Shown in pieces: positions 20,091-28,794 of a stretch of 46,197 bases of DNA. Position numbers and translations under genes: made by a program. The notes beneath the pieces are model-generated. The model did not search any database and was not told where the DNA came from. It was given only the letters and a program-made list of their open reading frames with translations. Origin of the DNA: JAEXNA01 sp050486105. GTDB lineage: Bacteria > Vulcanimicrobiota > Xenobia > Xenobiales > JADMJV01. The stretch lies in the NCBI GenBank assembly GCA_050486105.1, contig JBJHCR010000008.1:1-46197 (forward strand), written 5' to 3'. Within the stretch, counting starts at the first letter, position 1, and every line of letters begins with the position of its first letter.

Positions 20091-21349
20091 AGGTTGTCAT
20101 TTTAGGGGCTGGTCTAGCTGGCCTGACTGCCGCCTATCACCTAGCCCGGAGGGGTGTGAAGGTCACGGTCTTGGAAGCTCGTGACCGCCTTGGCGGACGG
20201 GTCCTCACCGTTTTTGACTCCCATGGGAAAGTCATCGGCGAAGGCGGTGCCGAGTTTATAGACACGCATCACCGGAGGTTACTTCGTTATTTACGCTACT
20301 TCGGCCTAACACTGAGACGGTTGCCTCTTGAGGATCAACTTTCTGAAGAACTCCCCGACAGCCGCATTTTCTGGGAATCTTTGCGTACTATCGCTCATCA
20401 GTTGACTGAGCACAAAAAGCCCTGGAAGGTCCCTGCCGACCTCACCAACCTCGATGGGTTCAGCATGCGAGACTGGTGCTTGAAATGCGCCCTTTCAGAG
20501 GCCGTGGTGCGCGACATTGAGCTGTGGAGTTCTGGGATGGAGCTGGTTCCTCCCGATGAGGTCTCGGTGCTGGGAGTGCTGGCGGAATTGAGCCTTCAGA
20601 CAGCGCAGACTCGCACCTCAGCCTACAGTGTGGAAGAAGGCCTTTCCGTCCTAGTAGAGAGGCTGGCCGAAGAGGGAAGGAGCTTCGGTGCCTCCATTCT
20701 CACCGAGCGAATAGTCACCGGATTGGAAATCTCAGACCACCAAGTTTTGGTCAGAACTCGAACTCGAACCTTTGAGGCCCATAGGGTTATTTCCACCTTG
20801 CCAACCCCAGTAATAAGAAACCTGCCCATCGAGCCTGAAGTCTCCGTGGAGAAACGTAAAGCCTGGAATGCCGCCACCTACGGGAGCTTAACCAAGGTCA
20901 TTATGCTGTTCAGGGAGCGATTCTGGGGGGGCGAAGACCCCTTTCTGCAAGTCTTTGGAGATTCCATCCATTCGGTCTGGGAGCCAAACCGAGACTCTCC
21001 TCATCCGACTCTGATCCTGTGGCTTTCTGGTCGCCCACCAAGCGAACTGATCACCGGTATACCCGAGGAACGTATTCGAGCGGCTCTGGCTGCTCTGGAA
21101 AAAAAGGTGCCCGGTGCCACGGCTCATTTCGTGACCGGCTGGAGCCTAAATTGGACCAACGATCCCTTCTCTCAAGGAGCATACTCTTATTACTCCTTAG
21201 GGTATCTCTCCACTCACGCGGCCCATCTGCCGGAACCCGAAGGTCGCCTTCACTTTGCCGGAGAGCACACCAGCCCTCACAGTGGATACATGGAAGGAGC
21301 GCTAGAGAGCGCCCATCGAGTGGTGCTCGAGATCCTCAAAGGAGAATGA
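20087..21349 (+). CDS. FAD-dependent amine oxidase (monoamine oxidase-like)
   Basis: A 420-residue flavoprotein. The N-terminus MKVVILGAGLAGLTAAYHLA is the dinucleotide-binding Rossmann motif (GxGxxG), followed by the acidic end LEARDRLGGR typical of flavin amine oxidases. The C-terminal signature LHFAGEHTSPHSGYMEGALE is the second FAD-binding segment. It should oxidise an amine to an imine with release of hydrogen peroxide; the substrate is not evident. Length is in the usual range for bacterial members. There is no signal peptide, so it is cytoplasmic. The ATG overlaps the stop of the broken ORF upstream. Phytoene-desaturase-like or protoporphyrinogen-oxidase-like roles cannot be excluded. 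Confidence 0.88.
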   Translation: MKVVILGAGLAGLTAAYHLARRGVKVTVLEARDRLGGRVLTVFDSHGKVIGEGGAEFIDTHHRRLLRYLRYFGLTLRRLPLEDQLSEELPDSRIFWESLRTIAHQLTEHKKPWKVPADLTNLDGFSMRDWCLKCALSEAVVRDIELWSSGMELVPPDEVSVLGVLAELSLQTAQTRTSAYSVEEGLSVLVERLAEEGRSFGASILTERIVTGLEISDHQVLVRTRTRTFEAHRVISTLPTPVIRNLPIEPEVSVEKRKAWNAATYGSLTKVIMLFRERFWGGEDPFLQVFGDSIHSVWEPNRDSPHPTLILWLSGRPPSELITGIPEERIRAALAALEKKVPGATAHFVTGWSLNWTNDPFSQGAYSYYSLGYLSTHAAHLPEPEGRLHFAGEHTSPHSGYMEGALESAHRVVLEILKGE

Positions 21350-21401
21350 TCTAGGGTTGAATGTCATCAGCATTGATGGTTCTCTGAAGGTGCCGGTAGG
21401 T

Positions 21402-21706
21402 CGTGGGGGTACTCCAAAGCTCTTCCGCAAGCTGCTGCAAGAGTATGATTCGCCAGTCTGTTCTGAACCTGTGCGGAATCGCTCATGAGCGAAAACCGAA
21501 CCCGCCTGGCGGCTATGCAGCGAGCTGAGAAAAACATCGAAGAGCGGATCGAAAATCTCACTAGAAGGTTCCATCGACAGCGGCAAGGTGCTATCGACGA
21601 AGAACTCTTCGATCTCATCTCGGGCTACGAAGCTCTCACCAAGAAACCCCCTGCTCGGGAAGGCCGGATTCAAAAATTCCAGAGCAACAGCACTTCGAGC
21701 CCATAG
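21402..21706 (+). pseudogene. 3'-end relic of an F1-ATPase gamma subunit
   Basis: Three pieces in sequence resemble the C-terminal third of AtpG. In one frame (21411-21446) TPKLFRKLLQEY parallels the DPKALLDTLLRRY region of the E. coli gamma subunit. After a frameshift near 21447-21449 comes FASLF, a TGA at 21464-21466, then TCAESLMSENRTRLAAMQ. From 21485 the frame is open: MSENRTRLAAMQRAEKNIEE, then FHRQRQGAIDEELFDLISGY. These match the SE-x-x-x-R-x-x-AM and RQ-x-x-I-x-x-EL-x-x-IVSG pattern of the terminal gamma helix. About two thirds of the gene and all other ATP synthase genes are absent. A 73-residue peptide could still be made from 21485, but it would not form a rotor subunit. The last 15 codons look unrelated and run into the opposing gene. 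Confidence 0.7.
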
Positions 21707-22593
21707 ATCGCCAGCACCGCCAGGAAGCCCAGAACGTTGACTCTGGCGGCATCTCCCTTTTTCGGGTACAGCCACCAAGAGAAAAGACGAATGCAGATCG
21801 GCATAGTCAGGTAGGAAATCAAGGAGGCACTGATGATATTGGCCAGCAGAGTTCCTGGGGAGTGGGGCAGGTTGGCTGAAAGCCATGGGGTCATGTAGTG
21901 CAATTGCAGCATGACGATAGGAAACAGACCTGCCACCACCAACATGGTCACCTTCCAGTTGGCCGGTGGTTCGGAATCCTCGGGGGCCGCAGGAACCCAG
22001 CCCGGAAAGGAACTGGTCAACCGCCACTGGCGAAACTCTTCGATGATCTCTTCGAGTTCGTCGAGGAGTTCACGACGCTCGGGTGAGGCCAACCAGGCTT
22101 CCAGATTTTCGGACGTATCGAATCGAATCAAAGTCGTGCATTGGTCTTGACCTGGCATAGGTGGTTGGAAGACCATCCCCAAGTAGCCGGGAAATTCGGC
22201 TTGCGCCAGGTGCGCTCGCGTCTGCCAGATCTGCAGGGCCTCCAAGCAATCGGGTCTCACTCTGGTGAAGAACGCTTCGGTGACCCCTAAAGAAGAGCCC
22301 TCGTCTTCGGAAAATCTGGAGGTCATCCCGCATACTGCCAGGGGCTCGGCTTCTTTGAGAAGCTCAGCTCTCTCCGGAGATTTCAGCCACTGCACCAAGG
22401 CTGCATCGCTTTCAAAGGTCAGACTGGTGGTCCAGCTGGCATTGCCGACGGAGGGGGCTAGGATCTCCGAAGTGATGAGGCCTGGATAGCTCGCGACCAC
22501 TTCGCGGTACCTATTTTGCCATCGAGCAAACTCGGTCTCCTTGCCCGATCGAACTTCCATCCGCCCTTCGAAACGGGCCACTTTGTCTGCCAT
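21670..22593 (-). CDS. ABM-like (antibiotic biosynthesis monooxygenase fold) protein with a membrane C-terminus
   Basis: A 307-residue protein from the ATG at 22593 (MADKVARFEGRMEVRSGKET). A TTG at 22671 would add 26 residues and overlap the upstream gene, and seems less likely; neither has a clear Shine-Dalgarno. Residues about 5-100 and 105-200 are two ferredoxin-like repeats with the ABM pattern (REVVASYPGLITSEI, WTTSLTFESDAALVQWLKSP; then a second copy ending LEAWLASPERRELL). Three hydrophobic segments follow near 220-305. This layout is seen in membrane-bound ABM proteins of unknown role. It is the last gene of a three-gene minus-strand operon. Confidence 0.78.
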   Translation of the reverse strand: MADKVARFEGRMEVRSGKETEFARWQNRYREVVASYPGLITSEILAPSVGNASWTTSLTFESDAALVQWLKSPERAELLKEAEPLAVCGMTSRFSEDEGSSLGVTEAFFTRVRPDCLEALQIWQTRAHLAQAEFPGYLGMVFQPPMPGQDQCTTLIRFDTSENLEAWLASPERRELLDELEEIIEEFRQWRLTSSFPGWVPAAPEDSEPPANWKVTMLVVAGLFPIVMLQLHYMTPWLSANLPHSPGTLLANIISASLISYLTMPICIRLFSWWLYPKKGDAARVNVLGFLAVLAIYGLEVLLLWNF

Positions 22594-22621
22594 TGCGGGG
22601 AAGCGGTTCTCGCTAGAGAAC

Positions 22622-23446
22622 CTAGGGCCCTGTCTTCGGCTGTGCTGAATCTTGTTGTACAGAAATCTCAACTTGGGAATGTGAGCTTCGCAAGTCCTTC
22701 AAACCGTTTTCCCAACAGCGCTGAAAGACGGCGGTAAACTCCGTGAAATAGTCGGTAGAAACACCCGACAAGGATGAGATCAGACGCTCGCTCAGGCTAG
22801 CCAACTCGCTTTCCCTCTCGGCTTCGAGTTTCTCCACCGCTTCCGAGAGTTCTCCTTCGACTTCGATGGTTTTTCCGGTAAAACTTCGGGCAAATCCCAA
22901 CATTGTCGAGCGTGCCCCGCGAAAGCTCTTGCGCACTGCCAACTCCAACGGCTGCACCCCGTGTAGGGAACTGGCTTGCCGTATAGCTTCGCGGAGCACC
23001 TCGATCTCTTCTGGCGGGAGTCCTGAAGCAGGCCAGATCTCGCGCTCCACCGCCCATCGAAAGAGCCAGCCCGTGGCCAGAGCCTGGGTCGCTTGATCCA
23101 CCGAGCGCTTGATCTCTAGAAAATAGAACACCTTGCGCAAGACTCTCTTCACAGGGTACAGCGCTACTGAGAAAAGGCAGCCACAACCGCAACATCCCTT
23201 GGGAGGCGGTGAGGTCAATAAGGCTTGCTCCTCCTGAGTCAAGCGACGCCCACCCAAGGCCGCGATGAGACGGAGCGCTCGCCTGTCAGAAAACCCCTTC
23301 ACCGCGTCGTCCACCAGAGGAACCGGAATCAGGGCCGAGGCCCCCGACAGAACAAATGTTGTCAGGATATGAGGGTCGCTGAGAAGCTCGAACAGCATGG
23401 CCTGGTCCTCGGAGTCTCGATGGAGCTGAGGTTCACCATCCTCCAT
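22622..23446 (-). CDS. Unknown protein with a cysteine-rich motif
   Basis: A 274-residue protein starting at the ATG at 23446 (MEDGEPQLHRDSEDQAMLF), whose A is shared with the TAA of the preceding gene (TAATG), so translation is coupled. The open frame extends further upstream inside that gene but without reason to use it. It has a short hydrophobic stretch (HILTTFVLSGASALIPVPLV), then PPPKGCCGCGCLF, a tight cysteine cluster that may bind metal or be acylated, and a helical C-terminal half. I do not recognise the family. It sits between a CPBP protease-like gene and an ABM-like membrane protein. Confidence 0.7.
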   Translation of the reverse strand: MEDGEPQLHRDSEDQAMLFELLSDPHILTTFVLSGASALIPVPLVDDAVKGFSDRRALRLIAALGGRRLTQEEQALLTSPPPKGCCGCGCLFSVALYPVKRVLRKVFYFLEIKRSVDQATQALATGWLFRWAVEREIWPASGLPPEEIEVLREAIRQASSLHGVQPLELAVRKSFRGARSTMLGFARSFTGKTIEVEGELSEAVEKLEAERESELASLSERLISSLSGVSTDYFTEFTAVFQRCWENGLKDLRSSHSQVEISVQQDSAQPKTGP

Positions 23447-24588
23447 TAGGGCAGACCTGCCATCAGGAGAGTGAAGGTGGTGGCGTTCCACATGGAGTGC
23501 ACCAGAATGGGTACTGCCAAAGAGCCCGAGCGCAGATAAAGCCAGCCGAAGACCAGCCCGAGAGCCGTTAAGGCCAGTGTACTGAGCAAGTCGGCGTGAA
23601 AAACCGCAAACACCGCTGAAGACACCAATAGAGCTGCCCAAGGTGACCACCTCCGAGTTAACCCCCCCAACAGCCAACTCCGAAAGATCAGCTCCTCGAA
23701 GAATGGCCCCACCAGGATGACCAAACCTGCCAACACCAGGAGTTCTCCCACGGTGGCCTCGGAGAAGAGCCTCAAAATTGGGTTGCTCGATCGTGGTGGC
23801 AAACCGAGGAGCTTACTTGAGACTAGGTTCGCCAACAGCACAGCGGCCACCGCCAACAGATACCCTCTTCCCACCCAACCCCAGGAGAAACTGGAGAACT
23901 GAAGATTGATCGGGCCGAGCCCGCCCCGATTGAGCAGAACCCACAGCACTCCGTAGCTCACCCCTTGACCGAAGAGCAGCAGCCAGAACTTATCAAGGAC
24001 TCCTTGGAGAGGATAGATCAGCAAGCTGGTGCCAAAAAACGTGAAGCAGGCCCAGGCCAAGAACACACCCCAAATAGCCCAAGGTGAGGTCTGGGATGGC
24101 AGCTTGGGGCTCTGAATCCTGGCCTTGCCGGCAAGGAGACACCCAAAAGAGAATCCGAATAATCCCAAGAAGACCAAAGTGCACCCCTTGAGGCGGTTAG
24201 CATCGTGCTGAGCCTGCTCTCTCAGTTCCAAAGCTAAGTTCTCGGTTGGTTTGACTTGATACTCGGCCATCCTGGAAAACCAGCCTGACAAGTCGGCGCG
24301 CTGCTCCGAGTCGAGTTCTCGTTGGGCCAAGACTGCTCGTATGATAGGGTCGGTTTCCAAGGCCTCAGCCAAGGTCAACAGGTCTTGCTGTCGACCGGGA
24401 CTCAAGCTATCGTGATGGAAAGCCACCAACGCTAAACGCTCGCTGAAGCGCAGTTCAAGTTCCGGAAAGTCGGCCTCGGTGCGACCAGCAAGTTCGAAGC
24501 GAAGAAAGAGCCCGAACAAGAATAGCAAACCCAACCAGAGGACTCCGGCCTTAAGAGAGCTGTTATTGCGGAAAGCCTGCTCAGGCAT
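23446..24588 (-). CDS. CPBP family intramembrane metalloprotease
   Basis: A 380-residue polytopic membrane protein with the three CPBP (Abi) motifs near its C-terminus: EE-x-x-F-R in FFEELIFRSWLLGG, F-x-x-x-H in VFAVFHAD, and H-x-x-x-N in LVHSMWNATTF. These Glu and His residues bind the catalytic metal. An N-terminal membrane segment is followed by a periplasmic-type helical region of about 110 residues, then about eight membrane helices. Homologues process CAAX-like peptides or act in bacteriocin immunity; the substrate here is unknown. It is first in an operon with two further membrane-associated genes. Confidence 0.87.
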   Translation of the reverse strand: MPEQAFRNNSSLKAGVLWLGLLFLFGLFLRFELAGRTEADFPELELRFSERLALVAFHHDSLSPGRQQDLLTLAEALETDPIIRAVLAQRELDSEQRADLSGWFSRMAEYQVKPTENLALELREQAQHDANRLKGCTLVFLGLFGFSFGCLLAGKARIQSPKLPSQTSPWAIWGVFLAWACFTFFGTSLLIYPLQGVLDKFWLLLFGQGVSYGVLWVLLNRGGLGPINLQFSSFSWGWVGRGYLLAVAAVLLANLVSSKLLGLPPRSSNPILRLFSEATVGELLVLAGLVILVGPFFEELIFRSWLLGGLTRRWSPWAALLVSSAVFAVFHADLLSTLALTALGLVFGWLYLRSGSLAVPILVHSMWNATTFTLLMAGLP

Positions 24589-24655
24589 CTGGTCCTTCGA
24601 GTTCTAGAGGAGCCAGACAAAGACCCTCTAAGACTCTCCTTCGAGCGAGATAACC

Positions 24656-25681
24656 ATGAGAGAAACCGTCGTCCTATATTGCCAAAGCCTCTCCACCGGA
24701 GACTACGAAACCGCCGCCAAGCTGATCGACCCGCAGCACCGCTTAGAGTTCTGGCAATCTATGCGCGATGCTCAACGCGCTCTCAAGAGCATCGGTGAGG
24801 AACTCGGCCTGCAGGCGCTCTTAGCTCTCGATCGCGATTTTCCTGATCTTGACACCCTGGCGCCTACGGAGTTTGTCAGGGACTTTTTTGCCGCCACCAT
24901 AGGAAAACCCACCGAATGGAGCTTTAAGGTCGACACCGTCAGCGAGATCGGTCCTGGCCGAGGTCTAGCGGTGTATTCGGTGGCAGGCATCTCCAATACC
25001 TTGGACCTGGCTTGGAAAGAGAGCCGGTGGTATGTGCGCCTTCGTCCGGGTATCGACCAGGTGGCGCGCATGGTCTTACAGCAAGTGCAGAGTTTTAAAG
25101 ATAAAGAGCAACTGGATGCCCCGAGAACTTCGGAAACTGAGTTGCTGCCCGTGGCTCTTCACGGCTTTGTGGATGCCACCCACAGGACTTTCATCGAACC
25201 GCGCTTCGCCGACGCAGGACGTTTCTCTGAAGGCTTAGCTCCTGTTAGGCTGATCTTCAACTGGGGTTTTATAGACCAATCTGGCCAACTGGTGATACCC
25301 GCTCGGTTTGCCGAAGCTCAACCCTTCGAAGGAGGGTTTGCCTGGGTCCGACTTCTTGGAGAGCACAGCGACCGCTTTGCCCTTATCGATCGGAAAGCCA
25401 GGGTGGTCATCGAGCCCACCTTCACCGAGGTGAAACCGTTTTCCGAAGGTGTGGCCGCTGTTCGTCGAGGAGCCAAGTGGGGCTATGTCGATCCCGCAGG
25501 GCAATGGAGAATCAAGCCACGTTATTCTTCAGCCTACTCGTTCTTGAACGGCTACGCCGATGTCTACTGCCCTGAGCAAGGATATCTCACCATCGACCGC
25601 ACCGGACGACCGGTCTTCACCGGTCTCGATAGCGACGAGGTCCCTCCTTCTTCGGCGGAAGAAGAAGAGACCTCACCTTAA
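24656..25681 (+). CDS. WG-repeat protein
   Basis: A 341-residue protein. The first 130 residues are an alpha/beta domain with a pattern like an NTF2-type domain (VVLYCQSLSTGDYETAAKLI). From about residue 175 come four to five WG repeats: FSEGLAPVRLIFNWGFID, FEGGFAWVR, FSEGVAAVRRGAKWGYVD and FLNGYADVY, each roughly 45 residues and ending in a strand like QLVIPARF. WG repeats usually mediate protein binding. There is no signal peptide. It is divergent from the CPBP operon and converges on the M3 peptidase gene. Function is not defined. Confidence 0.85.
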   Translation: MRETVVLYCQSLSTGDYETAAKLIDPQHRLEFWQSMRDAQRALKSIGEELGLQALLALDRDFPDLDTLAPTEFVRDFFAATIGKPTEWSFKVDTVSEIGPGRGLAVYSVAGISNTLDLAWKESRWYVRLRPGIDQVARMVLQQVQSFKDKEQLDAPRTSETELLPVALHGFVDATHRTFIEPRFADAGRFSEGLAPVRLIFNWGFIDQSGQLVIPARFAEAQPFEGGFAWVRLLGEHSDRFALIDRKARVVIEPTFTEVKPFSEGVAAVRRGAKWGYVDPAGQWRIKPRYSSAYSFLNGYADVYCPEQGYLTIDRTGRPVFTGLDSDEVPPSSAEEEETSP

Positions 25682-25708
25682 AGCGCTCGCTCTAGGAGGC
25701 TGCTGGGC

Positions 25709-27844
25709 CTATTTGCCAGGAAGCGGGAAGCCTCGAGACTTGAGCAGCGGCTCAATAGACGGGTCTTGACCGCGAAACTCTCGATAGGCCTCGGCCGGCT
25801 CTCTGGTGTTGCCCGCACTCAAGATGGTCTTTCGATAGCGCTCTGCGATCTCTTTGTCAAAAGGACCTTCGCCGTCCTTAAAGGCTTGCCAGGCATCCTG
25901 GTCGAGGACCTCAGACCATAGGTAGCTGTAATAGCCGGCCGAGTAGCCGTCTCCCGAGAAGACGTGAGCAAAGTGAGGGATGCGATGGCGCATGACGATA
26001 GAACTAGGCATACCCAATTCATCGAGAGTGGTTTTCTCGAACTCGCGGGTGTCGATGGGTTTGTCGCCGGCCAGATGCAACTTCATGTCCACCAGACCTG
26101 AAGCGAGAAACTCTACTGTAGTGAAGCCTTTATTGAAAGTGGCTGCACGCTCGATCTTCTCGATGAGTTCAGCGGGCATGGGCTCACCGGTTTGGTAATG
26201 GAGAGCGAACCGATTGAGCACCTCCGGGGTAGAGAGCCAGTGCTCATAGATCTGGGAAGGAAATTCCACGAAGTCCCGAGCCACCGCAGTGCCCGCTAGA
26301 GTAGGATAATTCACTTCTGATAGCAACCCGTGCACCGCATGTCCAAACTCGTGAAAGGTGGTCTTGGCGTCATCCCAAGAGATTAGAACTGGTTCTCCGG
26401 GTTTGCCTTTCACATAGTTGGAATTGTTGGAGACGATGGGGGTGATGTTGTCCTTGTAGGCTTCTTGAGTGCGGTATTCGCTCATCCAGGCCCCGGACCG
26501 CTTGCCGTCTCGGGCGTAGGGGTCGAAGTAGAAGTAACCCACGTGCTGACCGTCCCGGCCAAGAACTTCGAAGACCCGAACGTCGGCATGGTACACCGGC
26601 AGATCGTAGACTTCTTCGAAGGTCAACCCAAAAAGCTCGCCTGCCACCCAGAATTGAGCTTCTACAATCTTGTCAAGTTGTAGGTAAGGGCGGATAGCCT
26701 CAGCATCGAGGTCGTACTTCTTCTTGCGCACCTTTTCGGCGTAGTAGCGATAGTCCCAGGGCTCGATGGTGATCTTCTCGCCCAATTCTCGAGCCAGTTC
26801 CTCCATGTCGGCCACCTCTTCTTTGACCCGCTCCACCGCCGGCTTCCAAACATCCAGCATCAACTGCATGGCGGCCTCGGGATTCCTGGCCATGGTGTCG
26901 GACAGTTGCCAATGAGCGTGAGTGGGATAGCCCAGCAGTTTAGCTCGCTCGGCGCGAAGGGCGAGAATCTCTGAGGCGATGGCGTTATTGTCCGTGTCCC
27001 CCCCGTTGTCACCCCGGGAGACCCACATCTTGAAGACTTTCTGGCGTAAATCTCGGCGGTCCGATTCGGTGAGAAAGGGTTCGGCTGAAGAGCGAGTGTT
27101 GCGTATCACCCACTGGCCTTTCAATCCCATAGCTTCGGCATCGGCTGCAGCCCCGGCGATGGAGGCTCCGGAAAGACCGGCCAGATCGGCTTCTTTGTCC
27201 AGCACAATCTTTTCCGTTTCCTCATCGGCCAGCATGTTTTGCCCGAAGTCGGTGTAGAGGGAGGCCAAGCGCTCATTGATCTCGCTGAGGCGCTTCTTCT
27301 GGGTCTCGCTCAATTGTGCCCCCGACTTGGCGAATTCGTTGTAGACCACCCAGGTGAGACGTTGCTGTTCTGGGGTCAGCTTCTTCAATTCGGGAGACTT
27401 GTACACCGCAGCCACCCGCTCGAAGAGGGGTTTGTTCTGGATCACCTCATCATGAAGGGCGGCGAACTTTGGTGACCACTCGCGCTCCAACTCCTGAATA
27501 GCAGCATCGTTCATGGTGCCAGAGAAAGTTCCAAAGAGGGTCAGGACTCTGGCGTACTCTTTCCCTGCGCCCTCCAAGGCTTCGATAGTGTTCTGAAACG
27601 TGGGTGAAGTCTTGGCCAGGGCGATGGCTTCGATGTCTTTGCGATAGCTGTCCATACTGGCCTCAAAGGCAGCCGGAAACATATCGGGGGTGATCTCATC
27701 GAAGGGAGGAACGCCACCGTTCGGGCCGCTCCAAGGAGCGAGCAAGGGGTTTTCTTCTTCGGCCAAGACCGGGCTCGGTATGGTCATCAAAGCTACCAGC
27801 ACAAAGCCTGCGGTGAGCTTCTTCATCCATCGGGGGGTTTTCAT
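25709..27844 (-). CDS. dcp: M3 family peptidyl-dipeptidase, exported
   Basis: A zinc peptidase of about 711 residues. ATGs at 27850 and 27844 are both possible; AAAGG is nine bases before the second, which I use. The N-terminus MKTPRWMKKLTAGFVLVALM is a signal peptide ending near VLAEEE, so it acts in the periplasm, whereas E. coli Dcp is usually described without such a signal. The catalytic HEFGH lies near residue 500 in TTFHEFGHAVHGLLSEV, followed by the conserved DFVEFPSQIYEHW and, later, the substrate region HIFSGDGYSAGYYSY-like HVFSGDGYSAGYYSYLW. Motif order and length match Dcp closely. It should release dipeptides from peptide C-termini. Confidence 0.92.
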   Translation of the reverse strand: MKTPRWMKKLTAGFVLVALMTIPSPVLAEEENPLLAPWSGPNGGVPPFDEITPDMFPAAFEASMDSYRKDIEAIALAKTSPTFQNTIEALEGAGKEYARVLTLFGTFSGTMNDAAIQELEREWSPKFAALHDEVIQNKPLFERVAAVYKSPELKKLTPEQQRLTWVVYNEFAKSGAQLSETQKKRLSEINERLASLYTDFGQNMLADEETEKIVLDKEADLAGLSGASIAGAAADAEAMGLKGQWVIRNTRSSAEPFLTESDRRDLRQKVFKMWVSRGDNGGDTDNNAIASEILALRAERAKLLGYPTHAHWQLSDTMARNPEAAMQLMLDVWKPAVERVKEEVADMEELARELGEKITIEPWDYRYYAEKVRKKKYDLDAEAIRPYLQLDKIVEAQFWVAGELFGLTFEEVYDLPVYHADVRVFEVLGRDGQHVGYFYFDPYARDGKRSGAWMSEYRTQEAYKDNITPIVSNNSNYVKGKPGEPVLISWDDAKTTFHEFGHAVHGLLSEVNYPTLAGTAVARDFVEFPSQIYEHWLSTPEVLNRFALHYQTGEPMPAELIEKIERAATFNKGFTTVEFLASGLVDMKLHLAGDKPIDTREFEKTTLDELGMPSSIVMRHRIPHFAHVFSGDGYSAGYYSYLWSEVLDQDAWQAFKDGEGPFDKEIAERYRKTILSAGNTREPAEAYREFRGQDPSIEPLLKSRGFPLPGK

Positions 27845-27977
27845 TGCCATCAACCTTTCTCTTCGCAGTTTGAGCGATCTTTAACAGGGGCTCAAAACAG
27901 TTCTGCGACGAACACTTTGCACTGCAAGGCCCCTCCTCCTTCGCCTATAGATTCCTGCACCTCGAGCCAGGTCACGC

Positions 27978-28007
27978 AAAAGGCCCCCATGCGCATGGGA
28001 GCCTTTT
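27978..28007. terminator. Bidirectional rho-independent terminator behind sdhCAB
   Basis: AAAAGGC (27978-27984) pairs with GCCTTTT (28001-28007), and CCCAT with ATGGG, around a GCGC loop; one C/A mismatch interrupts the stem. With A-runs and T-runs at the ends it can stop transcription from either side. It lies 23 bases after the sdhB stop. Confidence 0.8.
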
Positions 28008-28029
28008 GACAGCGAGGTTGAAGACTCGT

Positions 28030-28785
28030 CTATGAACGCAGCGAGGCCACCAGGTAATCTCGACGCATACGCGCGATGGTCTCGATGGGGATCCTTTTGG
28101 GGCAGACGGCTTCGCACTCGCCGTGGTTGGAGCAGTCGCCAAAGCCCTCCTGATCGTGGGTTGTCACCATATTCAACACCCGGTTGTCTCGCTCCGGCTG
28201 ACCCTGAGGGATCACCGCGTATTGGGTGACCTTTGCCGACGTGAACAGATAGGCCGAAGCATTGGGACAAGCGGCCACGCAGGCACCACAGCCGATGCAG
28301 GTGGCAGCATCCATGGAAATGTGGGCCGCCTCTTTGGAAACCAGCACCGAATTGGCGTCAGCCACCGAACCGGTGTTCACCGAGACATAGCCTCCAGCCT
28401 GGATGATGCGGTCGAAGGCCGTGCGGTCGACCACCAGATCTTTGATCACCGGAAACGGACCGGCTTTCCAAGGCTCGATGGTTATGGTGTCCCCACTCTT
28501 GAAGTGGCGCATGCGCAAGCCGCAAGTGGTGGTGCCGCCCAGAGGTCCGTGGGCGACCCCATTGATCACCAATCCACAGGTGCCGCAGATCCCTTCGCGA
28601 CAGTCGCTATCAAAGGCCACCGGAACCTTGCCCTCGGCGGCCAACTGTTCGTTGAGCACATCCAGCATCTCCAAAAAGGACATCTCGGGGATGACGTTGG
28701 TCATCTTATAGTCCACCAACTTCCCTTGGGCTTTCGGACCATCTTGGCGCCAGATCTTCAGGTTTAAGGTCATCTCTTTACTCAT
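28030..28785 (-). CDS. sdhB: Succinate dehydrogenase/fumarate reductase iron-sulfur subunit
   Basis: A 251-residue electron-transfer subunit. The plant-type 2Fe-2S site is CREGICGTCG with a further Cys in TTTCGLR; the 4Fe-4S site is CIGCGACVAACP; the 3Fe-4S site is completed by CSNHGECEAVCPKRIP. It carries electrons from the FAD in SdhA to the haem-containing anchor SdhC on the cytoplasmic face of the inner membrane. It starts nine bases after the sdhA stop and ends before a strong terminator, so it is last in the operon. Confidence 0.96.
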   Translation of the reverse strand: MSKEMTLNLKIWRQDGPKAQGKLVDYKMTNVIPEMSFLEMLDVLNEQLAAEGKVPVAFDSDCREGICGTCGLVINGVAHGPLGGTTTCGLRMRHFKSGDTITIEPWKAGPFPVIKDLVVDRTAFDRIIQAGGYVSVNTGSVADANSVLVSKEAAHISMDAATCIGCGACVAACPNASAYLFTSAKVTQYAVIPQGQPERDNRVLNMVTTHDQEGFGDCSNHGECEAVCPKRIPIETIARMRRDYLVASLRS

Positions 28786-28794
28786 CGCGTCCCC

